From: Bacteroidales bacterium
GTDB lineage: Bacteria; Bacteroidota; Bacteroidia; Bacteroidales; UBA932
Length of the DNA stretch: 64,000 bases
Assembly (NCBI GenBank): GCA_017519185.1
Contig: JAFWSX010000005.1
Coordinates: 40,399 to 104,398 of the forward strand
Reading direction: 5' to 3'
Part shown: one piece after another, positions 8,126 to 16,380 of the stretch
Layout: the number at the start of each line of letters is the position of its first letter
How positions within the stretch are numbered: the first letter of the stretch is position 1
The notes under the pieces: model-generated
Told to the model about the DNA's origin: nothing
What the model saw: only the letters and a program-made list of their open reading frames with translations
Database searches by the model: none
Program-made: the position numbers and the translations under genes

Positions 8126-9309
8126 TCTGCTTTCAGAATAGTTATGGGATTGAACTCGTCGATGGCAGCACGCATCTGCCCGGTTACTTCACGGCCGACT
8201 GCTGCCACCCCTTCACGGAAGAGTGCCTGGCTCTCTTCGCTCACAGCATTGAAGACAATGACTCCGCCGTGCAGCAGCACCTTGTCGATGCGGCGTATCA
8301 TCTCCACCAGTTTCCCGCCGTGACCACCGATGAACACCGCATCCGGGGCAGGCAGGCTGCCCAGGTCTGCCTCAAGGAAATCACCGATAACTGCCGTAAT
8401 GCCAGGTGCACCGAATTTGCGGGTGTTGCTCTCCATCAGTGAGCGTCCCTGCTCGCGGACTTCGAACGAAGTTATCTTCAGATGGGGGAACTGCAGCTTC
8501 GCCTCTATGGAAACGGAGCCGGTGCAGAAACCCACATCCCAGAAAGAAGCCCGTCGCGGAAGGTCCAGCAGGCTGAGAGTAAGCAGCCGCACCGGCATCT
8601 TGGTGATCATATTCACGCGGCCGTCGAGCAGTTCAAACTGGCTCTCGGGAATGCCGAAGGGATGCGGACGGGCTGACGTCTGCTCCAGAATCAGGCAGTT
8701 GGGTGAGCTGAATTCTCCAGATGCAGCTTCTGCAAGTGGCAATGTGCGCACCCGTTCAGAGACACTGTTGCCAAGATTCTCCCCTACCGTCATACGGTAA
8801 TTGCCGTAGCCGTATTCAAGCATTCTGGAAGCTATCGCAGCAGGGGTCTTCTGCCTGTCGGTGAGGACTCCAATCAGTTTCTCACCCTTTATGAGCGCAG
8901 CGTCGAAGGCGTCCCAGGGACGGCCGGTTAGCGAAACTGTGCGCATATCGGCATATGGCAGCAGCATCCTGTGGGCAAGTGTCTGAAGGGAATTGAAGGC
9001 AGGATAGACGATTAATTCAGCATCCGGCAATTCGCGCCGTATGGTGTTTGCGAAACCGAAGAACAGCGGGTCGCCGGAGGCGAACACCACAATCTCGGAG
9101 TGAGCTTTGTACTGCTCGAAGACTGCGTCCAGCGGCACGGTTATATCTATCCACTGCGCATCCCCAGGGAGCAGGCCAGCCACAATCTCGTGATGGCGCC
9201 TGCCGCCGGAGAATATGTGTCCTGAAGCTATGGCAGCTTGCACCTCGGGCGGAAACCAGAGATCGTGGTCATCGGTCATTCCTATGACTGTGAACTTCTG
9301 TCTAGACAT
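8122..9309 (-). CDS. cbiE-cbiT: Precorrin-6Y/cobalt-precorrin-7 C5,C15-methyltransferase and decarboxylase (CbiE-CbiT)
   Basis: The 395-residue protein is a CobL-type fusion. The CbiE half (1 to about 205) is a tetrapyrrole methylase with ASGDPLFFG (77-85). The CbiT half has the class I SAM-binding motif DVGFCTGSVSIEA (258-270) and a later IGGHGGKLVEMI segment. Together they methylate C5 and C15 and decarboxylate the C12 acetate side chain. Length agrees with CobL (about 400). It overlaps cbiH-cbiC by 8 bp and cbiG-cbiF by 4 bp, so the operon is translationally coupled. CobL fusions are common, unlike the next fusions on either side in some lineages. Confidence 0.93.
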   Translation of the reverse strand: MSRQKFTVIGMTDDHDLWFPPEVQAAIASGHIFSGGRRHHEIVAGLLPGDAQWIDITVPLDAVFEQYKAHSEIVVFASGDPLFFGFANTIRRELPDAELIVYPAFNSLQTLAHRMLLPYADMRTVSLTGRPWDAFDAALIKGEKLIGVLTDRQKTPAAIASRMLEYGYGNYRMTVGENLGNSVSERVRTLPLAEAASGEFSSPNCLILEQTSARPHPFGIPESQFELLDGRVNMITKMPVRLLTLSLLDLPRRASFWDVGFCTGSVSIEAKLQFPHLKITSFEVREQGRSLMESNTRKFGAPGITAVIGDFLEADLGSLPAPDAVFIGGHGGKLVEMIRRIDKVLLHGGVIVFNAVSEESQALFREGVAAVGREVTGQMRAAIDEFNPITILKAE

Positions 9310-10711
9310 CGCGACCGGGTTTTAGTTGGGCTGCATCGTTGAAACAGAGTATAGAGTTGACCAGCGTAGCGGCCAGGTTGCTGCCGCCCTTGCGTCCTTC
9401 AACAATTATCTTGGGAATATGCTTGAAAGGCTTCACCATATGCTTGCTCTCGCGCACGTGTACGAAACCAACCGGGGCGGCGATGATGCCGGCCGGAGAG
9501 GCGGCGCCCTTGCGGATGAGGTCGCAGAGCTCCATCAGCGCGGTAGGCGCATTGCCGAAAGCGAACAGGGCATCAGGATGCTCTTCCACTGCCAGACGGA
9601 TGCCGGCCTGGGTGCGGGTGATTCCTTTTTCTGCAGCCATCTCTGCGGTGCGAGGGTCTGAGAGGTAGCACTTGACCTCAACCCCGAGGCGCTGCAGCGC
9701 CCCTTTGCGTATGCCTGACGCAACCATCGTCACATCTGTGACTATAGTTTTGATGCGGCCTTCAGCGAAACCAGCGTAGAGATTCTCCACAGCCCCGTCG
9801 TCAACCTTCAGGATACGTTCCATCTCGAAGTCGGCTGTGGTATGGATGGCGTGAAGCATAGCCCATTTTTTGCCAAGAGGAATGTCCGGATTGTGCATCT
9901 CCTTCTCTATGGTGCGGAAGCTCTCTATCATTATCTCCTGTCCTATGCCTTTCGCATCCTTGTCATCCTTCTCCCTGTAGTAGCCACGTGGCGTGACGAA
10001 CTTTCCATCATAGACATACGACATCGAGTTGCCGATGAGAATCACCGTGAACATATCGACCTGCTCCGGATCGAATTCACCAAGGGTAGTGACAGTCACC
10101 TGTTCGTCTTCGCGGCCGGCCTGCCGCACGAACCCCACCGGTGTGTCAGGACTGCGGTGCTGCAGGAATATTTCCTGAAGACGGTAAAGCTGCCAGTAGC
10201 GGCCGTGGCTCTTGGGATTGTACACCGCAGTGACGAAATCCGCCACCGCCGCGGCTCTGATGCGACGTTCGATGGTATCCCACGGAGTCATAAGGTCGGA
10301 AAGGGAAATGAGGCACAGGTCGTGGCCTATTGGTGCACCGAGAAGCGATGCTGCCTTCTGGAAGGCGCTGATGCCCGGCAACACCTCAATCTCGGCGTCG
10401 CAGCCCTTTTCGCGCTTCATCTCCCAAATCAGCGGAGCCATACCGTAAATGCCGGCATCGCCGGAACTGATCACGCACACGGTTTTCCCTTGCTCTGCCT
10501 GAGCGAAGGCCTCTTCTGCCCTTTCGCGTTCTTTCTTCATACCCGTGTCGATGCAGGGAGTCCCTGGCCTGAGATACGGCTCGATGAACTGGAAATAGTA
10601 TTTATATCCGATTATGACATCGGACTGACGGACAGCCTCAAGCACAGCAGGAGTCACCTCCGAAGCGCTTCCGGGGCCAATTCCGGCAACAATAATTCTG
10701 GGTTTGCTCAT
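9302..10711 (-). CDS. cbiH-cbiC: Fused cobalt-factor III C17-methyltransferase / precorrin-8X methylmutase
   Basis: The 469 residues contain CbiH/CobJ (1 to about 250), with GIGPGSASEVTPAVLEA (10-26), SSGDAGIYGMA (82-92) and YNPKSHGR (164-171). CbiC/CobH follows (about 260-469), with HAIHTTADFE (287-296), where His290 matches the catalytic His, and TDVTMVASGI (325-334). CbiH methylates C17 and contracts the ring; CbiC moves the methyl from C11 to C12 to make cobyrinate. It is the first gene of the minus-strand cbi operon. A TATATTTG -7 box lies 6 bp before the ATG, so the leader is very short and no riboswitch precedes it. Confidence 0.93.
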   Translation of the reverse strand: MSKPRIIVAGIGPGSASEVTPAVLEAVRQSDVIIGYKYYFQFIEPYLRPGTPCIDTGMKKERERAEEAFAQAEQGKTVCVISSGDAGIYGMAPLIWEMKREKGCDAEIEVLPGISAFQKAASLLGAPIGHDLCLISLSDLMTPWDTIERRIRAAAVADFVTAVYNPKSHGRYWQLYRLQEIFLQHRSPDTPVGFVRQAGREDEQVTVTTLGEFDPEQVDMFTVILIGNSMSYVYDGKFVTPRGYYREKDDKDAKGIGQEIMIESFRTIEKEMHNPDIPLGKKWAMLHAIHTTADFEMERILKVDDGAVENLYAGFAEGRIKTIVTDVTMVASGIRKGALQRLGVEVKCYLSDPRTAEMAAEKGITRTQAGIRLAVEEHPDALFAFGNAPTALMELCDLIRKGAASPAGIIAAPVGFVHVRESKHMVKPFKHIPKIIVEGRKGGSNLAATLVNSILCFNDAAQLKPGRDV

Positions 10712-10717
10712 AGTTTA

Positions 10718-10725
10718 CAAATATA
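10718..10725 (-). promoter_or_regulatory. -7 box for the cbi operon
   Basis: On the minus strand TATATTTG fits TAnnTTTG exactly and ends 6 nt before the cbiH-cbiC start. Transcription would begin at or within a few bases of the ATG. No cobalamin riboswitch can fit here. Confidence 0.55.
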
Positions 10726-10737
10726 CTTAAGATTGAT

Positions 10738-10745
10738 TAACTTTG
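10738..10745 (+). promoter_or_regulatory. -7 box for the pduO-cobQ-cobD-cbiB operon
   Basis: TAACTTTG fits TAnnTTTG and is preceded by TTTA with a 20-nt spacer (10714-10717), close to the TTTG -33 consensus. It leaves about 15-18 nt of leader before the ATG at 10768. It lies 12 bp from the oppositely oriented cbi promoter. Confidence 0.5.
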
Positions 10746-10767
10746 CTAACCACTGCTTTAGACTATT

Positions 10768-11340
10768 ATGAACAGGATATATACAAAGACCGGTGACAAG
10801 GGCACGACCGGCATTCACGGCGGGGGGCGGGTTCCGAAGGACGACATACGCATCGAAGCCAACGGCGACCTGGACGAACTCAACTGCCAGATAGGCGTAG
10901 TTCGCTGCGCCCTCTCCTGCTGCGTTCCCGAATGGGACGAAATACTCCACGGCATCCAGGCTAACCTTATGACGGTGATGAGCCTTGTTGCCACTCCGGC
11001 TGCAGAACGAGATAAAAATCCCAACGAACTTCCGGAAAACCTTGTGACTGACTGTGAAGCCACCATCGACAGCCTGACTGAAGAATCTGGTCCGGGGCTG
11101 CATTTCCTGCTGCCCGGAGGGACTCCGATCGCCGCCCAGCTGCAGATGGCAAGGGCTGTCTGCCGCCGTGCGGAAAGAAGGCTGTGGACTCTCAACCGCC
11201 AGGACCCTGTTCCGGAAGAGATACTGAAATATGTCAACAGGCTCTCCGACCTGTTCTTCGTTATGGCCCGATGCGACCTTGCCCGCCAGGACTGGCCGGA
11301 GGAGCGTTGGAAAGCTTTCGCATACAAGAACAAGCGATGA
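10768..11340 (+). CDS. pduO: PduO-type ATP:cob(I)alamin adenosyltransferase
   Basis: The 190-residue protein shows the PduO/MMAB signatures: YTKTGDKGTT (5-14) at the ATP site, DELN (36-39), and RAVCRRAERR (129-138), which provides the conserved Arg/Glu residues. It transfers the 5'-deoxyadenosyl group of ATP to cob(I)alamin or cob(I)yrinate diamide in the cytoplasm. The fold differs from CobA/CobO P-loop enzymes, although it fills the same step in the pathway here. Its stop overlaps the cobQ start as ATGA, so the two are translationally coupled. Confidence 0.92.
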   Translation: MNRIYTKTGDKGTTGIHGGGRVPKDDIRIEANGDLDELNCQIGVVRCALSCCVPEWDEILHGIQANLMTVMSLVATPAAERDKNPNELPENLVTDCEATIDSLTEESGPGLHFLLPGGTPIAAQLQMARAVCRRAERRLWTLNRQDPVPEEILKYVNRLSDLFFVMARCDLARQDWPEERWKAFAYKNKR

Positions 11341-12833
11341 CAGACAAACTCCATCCCGTGATGCTCGCCGGCACAGGCAGCGACGTGGGCAAAAGCGTCC
11401 TCGCCACGGCTCTGTGCCGCATCTTCCTGCAGGACGGCTACGCCCCCGCACCATTCAAGGCCCAGAATATGGCCCTCAACTCCTTCGCAACCCCTGATGG
11501 CCTGGAGATCGGCCGCGCCCAGGCAGTCCAGGCCGAAGCGGCCGGAGTCCCCTGCCATACCGATATGAACCCGCTGCTGCTGAAGCCTCAGAGCGACCAT
11601 ACATCACAGGTCGTCCTCAACGGAAAGCCCATAGGCAACCGCGACGCCTACGACTATTTCCGCAAGGAAGGCCGCGAGGAACTGCGCGAGGCAGTCTATG
11701 CAGCATACGACAGGCTTGCCTCCCGTTACAATCCGATAGTGATGGAAGGAGCCGGTTCTCTTGCCGAAATAAACCTGCGTAACTCAGACCTTGTGAACGT
11801 GCCGATGGCAATGCACGCAGGAGCCGACATAATCCTCGTCGGAGACATCGACCGCGGAGGTGTGTTCGCCAGCGTCTATGGCTCGGTGATGCTGCTCAAA
11901 CCCGAAGAACGCAAATATGTCAAGGGCATCCTGATCAACAAGTTCCGCGGCGACCTGAGGCTCTTCGAGGAAGGCCGCAGGATGCTGGAGGAACTCTGCG
12001 GAATACCGGTGCTGGGCGTAGTCCCCTACTTCAACGACATCCACATCGAGGAGGAAGATTCCGTTGCGCTGGCTGCAAAATCCGCAGCCGCCCAGCGCGG
12101 AAAGGTCAACATAGCGGTGGTTCTGCTGCGCCACATCAGCAATTTCACTGACTTCGACTCTCTGGAGCGCGACCCGCGCGTCCATCTGTTCTATACCAAC
12201 AACGTCGACGAACTGGCCAAGGCCGACATCATTATACTGCCGGGAAGCAAGAGCACTCTCGACGACCTTTATGAGCTCAGACGGAACGGCGCCGCCCAGG
12301 CTATACTCCGCGCACGGCGCGAAGGCGCCACGATACTCGGCATCTGCGGCGGCTACCAGATGATGGGAATGCAGATCCGCGATCCTCACCACGTAGAAGG
12401 CGACATCGAGGCTATGCCCGGTCTGGGGCTGCTCCCCACCGTCACGGAGATGCTTGGAGAGAAAGTCACCCGGCAGGTGCGTTTCACTGCCGCCGAAGGC
12501 ACTGGGGAGACTATGGAGGGTTATGAGATCCATATGGGCAGCACAACTCCTGCCGAAGGCAGTTCTTTCTCCCCGCTCAACCGGATGGAAGACGGGAGAG
12601 CCGAAGGATGCATCGTCGACGGCAAGTGTATGGGAACTTACATCCACGGCATTCTCGACAATCCGGCTTTCATCGATACCCTCCTCGCTCCACACAGCGA
12701 CAAACTTGCAGAAGGTGCCGAGCGGTTCGACTACCACGCATTCAAGGAAACGCAATACGACAAGCTGGCAGACCACGTTCGCCAGTATGTGGATATGCCG
12801 CTTCTATACGATATTCTTAAAGGAAAACGATGA
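11337..12833 (+). CDS. cobQ: Adenosylcobyric acid synthase (glutamine-hydrolysing)
   Basis: The 498 residues comprise a P-loop synthetase domain, GTGSDVGKS (12-20), with PFKAQNMALNS (39-49), and a class I glutamine amidotransferase domain with nucleophile Cys337 in GICGGY and HGIL at 437-440. CobQ/CbiP amidates the b, d, e and g carboxylates of adenosylcobyrinate a,c-diamide using ATP and glutamine. I chose the ATG at 11337, which overlaps the preceding stop (ATGA) and gives the family length. An in-frame start at 11184 would extend 51 residues into pduO without homology. It overlaps the next gene by 4 bp. Confidence 0.95.
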   Translation: MTDKLHPVMLAGTGSDVGKSVLATALCRIFLQDGYAPAPFKAQNMALNSFATPDGLEIGRAQAVQAEAAGVPCHTDMNPLLLKPQSDHTSQVVLNGKPIGNRDAYDYFRKEGREELREAVYAAYDRLASRYNPIVMEGAGSLAEINLRNSDLVNVPMAMHAGADIILVGDIDRGGVFASVYGSVMLLKPEERKYVKGILINKFRGDLRLFEEGRRMLEELCGIPVLGVVPYFNDIHIEEEDSVALAAKSAAAQRGKVNIAVVLLRHISNFTDFDSLERDPRVHLFYTNNVDELAKADIIILPGSKSTLDDLYELRRNGAAQAILRARREGATILGICGGYQMMGMQIRDPHHVEGDIEAMPGLGLLPTVTEMLGEKVTRQVRFTAAEGTGETMEGYEIHMGSTTPAEGSSFSPLNRMEDGRAEGCIVDGKCMGTYIHGILDNPAFIDTLLAPHSDKLAEGAERFDYHAFKETQYDKLADHVRQYVDMPLLYDILKGKR

Positions 12834-13834
12834 TACTGGGACACGGAGACGATGCATTCCGGTTCGACCGGCCGATTCGGGCCAATTTCAGCTCGAATGT
12901 CTACAGTCACGTGGACCTCTCGCAACTGAAGGAGCATCTGGCCTCGCATATTGACGTAATAGGCAACTATCCGGAGCCGGAGCCTTACAGACTTGAGGCT
13001 GCGCTGGCGAAAAGGCTCGGCATCGACGCGAGCTCCGTCTGCGTCACTGCCGGCGCTACCGAAGCCATTTACCTCATAGCTATGGCATTCAGCGGAAGCC
13101 GCAGCGCCATCCTTCAGCCTACTTTCAGCGAATATGAAGATGCCTGCAATCTTCACGGACACACCGTAGAGGAGACGGATTTTTCCCGGGCGGATCTGTT
13201 CTGGTTCTGCAATCCCAACAATCCTGACGGCTATGTAATGCCAAAGGAAGCCGTGATATCCCTCATAAAGGCTCACCCGATCACTATATTCGTGATAGAC
13301 CAGTCCTACGGTTTTTTCACGCGTGAACCGCTGCTCTCGCCCGCCGAAGCTCTGCGTTATCCTAACGTTCTGCAGTTGCATTCTATGACCAAGCGCTATG
13401 CGATGCCCGGGCTCAGGCTCGGCTATGTCACCGGCGATCCTGAACTTCTCGACAAGTTGAGAGCCGTGCGTATGCCCTGGTCGGTAAATGCACTGGCAGT
13501 GGAAGCCGGGCTGTATCTGGCTGAGCGTCCCGACACGGCTCCGATAGACCTTGACGCGCTCCTTTCCGAGGCTCAAAGATTGCGCGACGCCCTCAACGGC
13601 ATCCCTGACATCAACGTCGACCCTACCCAGACACACTTTATGCTCTGCCGTATGCAGAAAGGACGCGCAGCACTGCTCAAAGACTGGCTGGCCTGCGAAA
13701 GAGGCCTGCTCATACGCGATGCATCAAACTTCAAGGAACTCGACGAGGGATGTTTCCGCATAGCCGCCCAGACTCCTGAAGAGAATGATATGCTTGTAGA
13801 CGCCATCAGGGAATGGCAACAGTTGCAGCAATGA
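12830..13834 (+). CDS. cobD: L-threonine-O-3-phosphate decarboxylase-like aminotransferase
   Basis: The 334-residue fold-type I PLP enzyme resembles CobD and histidinol-phosphate aminotransferases: CNPNNPDG (127-134), DQSY (157-160) and Schiff-base Lys188 in SMTKRYAMPGLRLGY. CobD makes (R)-1-aminopropan-2-yl phosphate, the linker attached by CbiB. The operon position between cobQ and cbiB supports CobD over HisC. No N-terminal or C-terminal kinase (PduX-like) extension is present. It overlaps cobQ and cbiB by ATGA junctions. Confidence 0.88.
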   Translation: MILGHGDDAFRFDRPIRANFSSNVYSHVDLSQLKEHLASHIDVIGNYPEPEPYRLEAALAKRLGIDASSVCVTAGATEAIYLIAMAFSGSRSAILQPTFSEYEDACNLHGHTVEETDFSRADLFWFCNPNNPDGYVMPKEAVISLIKAHPITIFVIDQSYGFFTREPLLSPAEALRYPNVLQLHSMTKRYAMPGLRLGYVTGDPELLDKLRAVRMPWSVNALAVEAGLYLAERPDTAPIDLDALLSEAQRLRDALNGIPDINVDPTQTHFMLCRMQKGRAALLKDWLACERGLLIRDASNFKELDEGCFRIAAQTPEENDMLVDAIREWQQLQQ

Positions 13835-14778
13835 CGGGCCACATCATAGCACTGCTGAGCGGCTGGCTGCTCGACCTGCTTGTCGGAGACCCGTCCTGGC
13901 TGCCGCACCCTGTCGTGGGTTTCGGCAAACTTATAGCCGCAGGCGAGAGACGCTGGAACAAAGGAGACAACCGACGCCGCAAAGGCGCCATTCTTGCCGT
14001 GGTCCTGATTGCAGGAGCATTCATCCTGACTCTCTGCCTGCTTATTGGATTGCGAGTACTGTCGGAACGGCTTGGCTTCGGTCACATCCTGCTATATGTC
14101 GCCGAAGGCATCCTGGTTTTCTACTGCCTTGCCGGCACCACCCTCATACGCGAAGTGCGGGAAGTATTCCGAGCCGTGGACCGCTCCCTCGAGGAAGGCC
14201 GCACACAGGTTGCCCGCATCGTAGGCCGCGACACAGCGAATCTCTCAGAGCAGGAAATACGAACCGCCGCCCTTGAGACCCTGGCGGAGAACCTGAGCGA
14301 CGGAGTCATCGCTCCCCTGTTCTGGCTCGCCCTGCTTGGCGTCCCCGGAATGGTAGCCTACAAAATGGTGAACACACTCGATTCAATGGTCGGATATCGG
14401 AACGAGCGGTATCTGGAGTTCGGACGCTTTGCAGCGAAAACCGACGATGTGGCCAACTGGATTCCCTCAAGGCTGACCGCCCTGCTGATGCTTCTGGCGG
14501 CAGGAAAGCCGCGGTTGCTGTCTTTCGTCAGGAAATATGGCCCGCAGCATCTCAGCCCCAATTCCGGCTGGCCCGAAGCAGCCCTCGCAGGCATACTGGA
14601 CTGCCGTTTCGGAGGTCCGCACGACTATTTCGGCGAGGAAGTGGTGAAGCCGTTCATAGGCAGCAACGACCGCCCCCTGACGACGGACGACATGCAGCGC
14701 GCCATACGCGTGAACCGCATAGCCGAGATAATAATGATACTGATTGCCGTCGGATTGCGGGCTCTGCTTGCCTGCTAG
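13831..14778 (+). CDS. cbiB: Adenosylcobinamide-phosphate synthase CbiB
   Basis: The protein of about 315 residues is an integral inner-membrane enzyme with four to five hydrophobic segments. It carries the CbiB signatures LLVGDPSWLPHPVVGFG near the N-terminus, TLAENLSDGVIAPLFW in the middle and YKMVNTLDSMVGYRNERY after it. It joins aminopropanol phosphate to adenosylcobyric acid. The start at 13831 makes an ATGA overlap with cobD, like the other junctions of this operon; an ATG at 13813 would add six residues and cannot be excluded. Its last bases overlap the convergent DUF4374 gene by 4 bp. Confidence 0.93.
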   Translation: MTGHIIALLSGWLLDLLVGDPSWLPHPVVGFGKLIAAGERRWNKGDNRRRKGAILAVVLIAGAFILTLCLLIGLRVLSERLGFGHILLYVAEGILVFYCLAGTTLIREVREVFRAVDRSLEEGRTQVARIVGRDTANLSEQEIRTAALETLAENLSDGVIAPLFWLALLGVPGMVAYKMVNTLDSMVGYRNERYLEFGRFAAKTDDVANWIPSRLTALLMLLAAGKPRLLSFVRKYGPQHLSPNSGWPEAALAGILDCRFGGPHDYFGEEVVKPFIGSNDRPLTTDDMQRAIRVNRIAEIIMILIAVGLRALLAC

Positions 14779-16070
14779 TCCTTGATTTCGCGCATTGCCC
14801 TGATAACGTCAAAGCAAAAGCCTTTTGAAAGGCGTACGCCGGGTATTACGACGTCCGTGGCGGAGTCATAGATATATACCATAGGATAGTCGTCCTCTCC
14901 GTCTCCTTCAGTCACTCCGATATAAGCCTTGCCGTCTACAACAGCGCTGCGCTGAGAATAGCCGCCGCTGCAATAGCGCAGGGGAACGCCGTTACAGCTC
15001 ACTCGCTCCCTCTGGCCGGTGTTAAGATATATGATGCTGTAGAAATGGCTGCGGCTGTCAATCTTTGTGCCGAGCTTCTCGTCGCGGGAATATGCCAGCA
15101 TCCTTCCGTTCCCGACATATTGCAGGGTAAGCAGCCTGCCCTCGGGGCTGGGAAAACCGTTCCAGGAAGGATCGAACTGAAATGCGTTCGGGAGGACGCG
15201 GCGCATCACTCCGAGCTTCACGCCGTCGTAGGTGCAAAGACCGGCGACATACATTGTGCCGTATTCGTCATAGGCGATTATGTTGCGCAGGAGTTCGCCG
15301 TATGCTGCAGTCACCGGCTCTTCCATCACGCCCTCGGACACGGTGGCATCCGAGACCACATTCATATTGGCCGGGTCCAGAACCGCGATGTGGGTAACGG
15401 GCTTGTGCGATGAATCCTCGTCCTTGACATAATAGATGTAGAAAAGAGTGCCGTCGGTAGGGCGTACTGTCAGCAGGCCGGACGTCGAGAACATCGTGAA
15501 TCCCTCGGGGAGAGTCAGGCTGAGCTTTCCTTCGCTCAAGATGGCAAGGTCGCTCTCGCGAAGCTTGGTCCAGCAGATTTCCTTGTGGGCGGAATCCGTT
15601 CCGAGCACAAGCAGGGTGGCTCCGTCATCGAGCCAGGCGTGGGTGTACTTGCGGGCGTAATATGTATTGGACTTGAACGGGACTTCGGCATCAAGGGGTG
15701 TCGGAATCCATTCCTCTCCTGCCTCATTGCGCTCTATATGGAACTTCACGAAACGGTCGCCACCCTCCTGCGGTACCTGGTAATAATACTTTCCGCGGGT
15801 GATGCTTTCCATTGTGAACTGCTGGGTGATGTCAAGTCCCCTTCCGGTGAATTCGACCATAGGCTGGTCTGCCTCGAGAGATTCGACGCTGCGCACATAA
15901 GTTCCGTTCTTGTTCTGCCCCATTCCTCCGTGCTTCACGGCACAGACATACAGGTCAAACGTAATGGAAGATTCTTCCGGAACCGGAGGCTCGGGCGGCG
16001 GGGTGGGGTTGCAGGAAGCTCCTGAGAGCAGCAGCATTGAGAAAAACATCAAAAAGAGACGCAGTTTCAT
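14775..16070 (-). CDS. DUF4374 lipoprotein, copy 1 (divergent from riboswitch unit 1)
   Basis: The 431-residue protein has a signal peptide with lipobox LLSGASC (ATG at 16068-16070), then a Pro/Glu-rich stretch and a DUF4374 domain: VCAVKHGGM, NKNGTYVRS, ESITRGKYYYQVP, KYTHAWL, SWNGFPSPEG and LSKGFCFDVIRAM. Regularly spaced short beta-rich units suggest a propeller. It is clearly paralogous to the gene at 23900-25216; long blocks align without gaps. Both copies lie next to B12-riboswitch TonB receptors, so I infer a corrinoid-binding partner of the receptor, comparable in role to the propeller BtuG of Bacteroides. Direct substrate evidence is lacking. The promoter (TATTTTTG, minus, 16092-16099) faces away from the riboswitch. 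Confidence 0.8.
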   Translation of the reverse strand: MKLRLFLMFFSMLLLSGASCNPTPPPEPPVPEESSITFDLYVCAVKHGGMGQNKNGTYVRSVESLEADQPMVEFTGRGLDITQQFTMESITRGKYYYQVPQEGGDRFVKFHIERNEAGEEWIPTPLDAEVPFKSNTYYARKYTHAWLDDGATLLVLGTDSAHKEICWTKLRESDLAILSEGKLSLTLPEGFTMFSTSGLLTVRPTDGTLFYIYYVKDEDSSHKPVTHIAVLDPANMNVVSDATVSEGVMEEPVTAAYGELLRNIIAYDEYGTMYVAGLCTYDGVKLGVMRRVLPNAFQFDPSWNGFPSPEGRLLTLQYVGNGRMLAYSRDEKLGTKIDSRSHFYSIIYLNTGQRERVSCNGVPLRYCSGGYSQRSAVVDGKAYIGVTEGDGEDDYPMVYIYDSATDVVIPGVRLSKGFCFDVIRAMREIKD

Positions 16071-16091
16071 ATATGGCACAAATAACGCCCG

Positions 16092-16099
16092 CAAAAATA
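16092..16099 (-). promoter_or_regulatory. -7 box for DUF4374 copy 1
   Basis: TATTTTTG on the minus strand lies 21 nt upstream of the start at 16070. It is back to back with the riboswitch promoter (16121-16128), so this gene is not downstream of a riboswitch. Confidence 0.5.
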
Positions 16100-16120
16100 T
16101 AAAAAGAAGGAAAAAAATGC

Positions 16121-16128
16121 TACCTTCG
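16121..16128 (+). promoter_or_regulatory. -7 box for cobalamin riboswitch 1
   Basis: TACCTTCG matches TAnnTTYG and sits a few bases upstream of the first riboswitch helix, consistent with transcription starting around 16132. Confidence 0.5.
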
Positions 16129-16132
16129 CGGC

Positions 16133-16345
16133 GGTTTTGGTAACCGTCGGCATTTGCTGCCGAAGCGGTGCAAGGGAACCCGGTGAAAGACCGGGGCTGT
16201 GCCTGCAGCTGTGATCCCTAACAAGGGTCTGCCTCCAAAACGCCACTGGGCGCAACGTTTCATCCGTCTGTTCGGAGTTGCACGTTGCAGTGCCCGGGAA
16301 GGCGGGGCGGACAAGGGAAAGCCAGAAGACCTGCCAAGACATAAC
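16133..16345 (+). promoter_or_regulatory. Cobalamin (AdoCbl) riboswitch 1
   Basis: The leader before the TonB receptor contains the conserved cobalamin riboswitch core: GGGAACCCGGTGAAAGACC followed by GGGGCTGTGCC and GCAGCTGTGATCC (16174-16216), and the 3' B12 box AAGCCAGAAGACCTGCC (16319-16335). Boundaries are approximate. It should sense adenosyl- or other cobalamins and lower expression of the TonB receptor and CbiK lipoprotein when B12 is sufficient. It ends about 36 nt before the ATG at 16381. I see no strong T-run terminator, so control of translation initiation is likelier than attenuation. Confidence 0.95.
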
Positions 16346-16380
16346 ATTTGATGCCCGTTCAGGAACAGACGGGACTGATT

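Noticed and set aside
7469..8323. 284-codon plus-strand frame across cbiG-cbiF and cbiE-cbiT
   Set aside because: Shadow of the fused corrin enzymes on the opposite strand.
11184..11336. Upstream in-frame start for cobQ
   Set aside because: It adds 51 residues inside pduO without homology; the ATGA junction at 11337 gives the family length.
12731..13636. Long open frame on the minus strand across cobD
   Set aside because: It lies antisense to the clear cobQ and cobD genes, with no family motif; it results from GC-rich codon structure.
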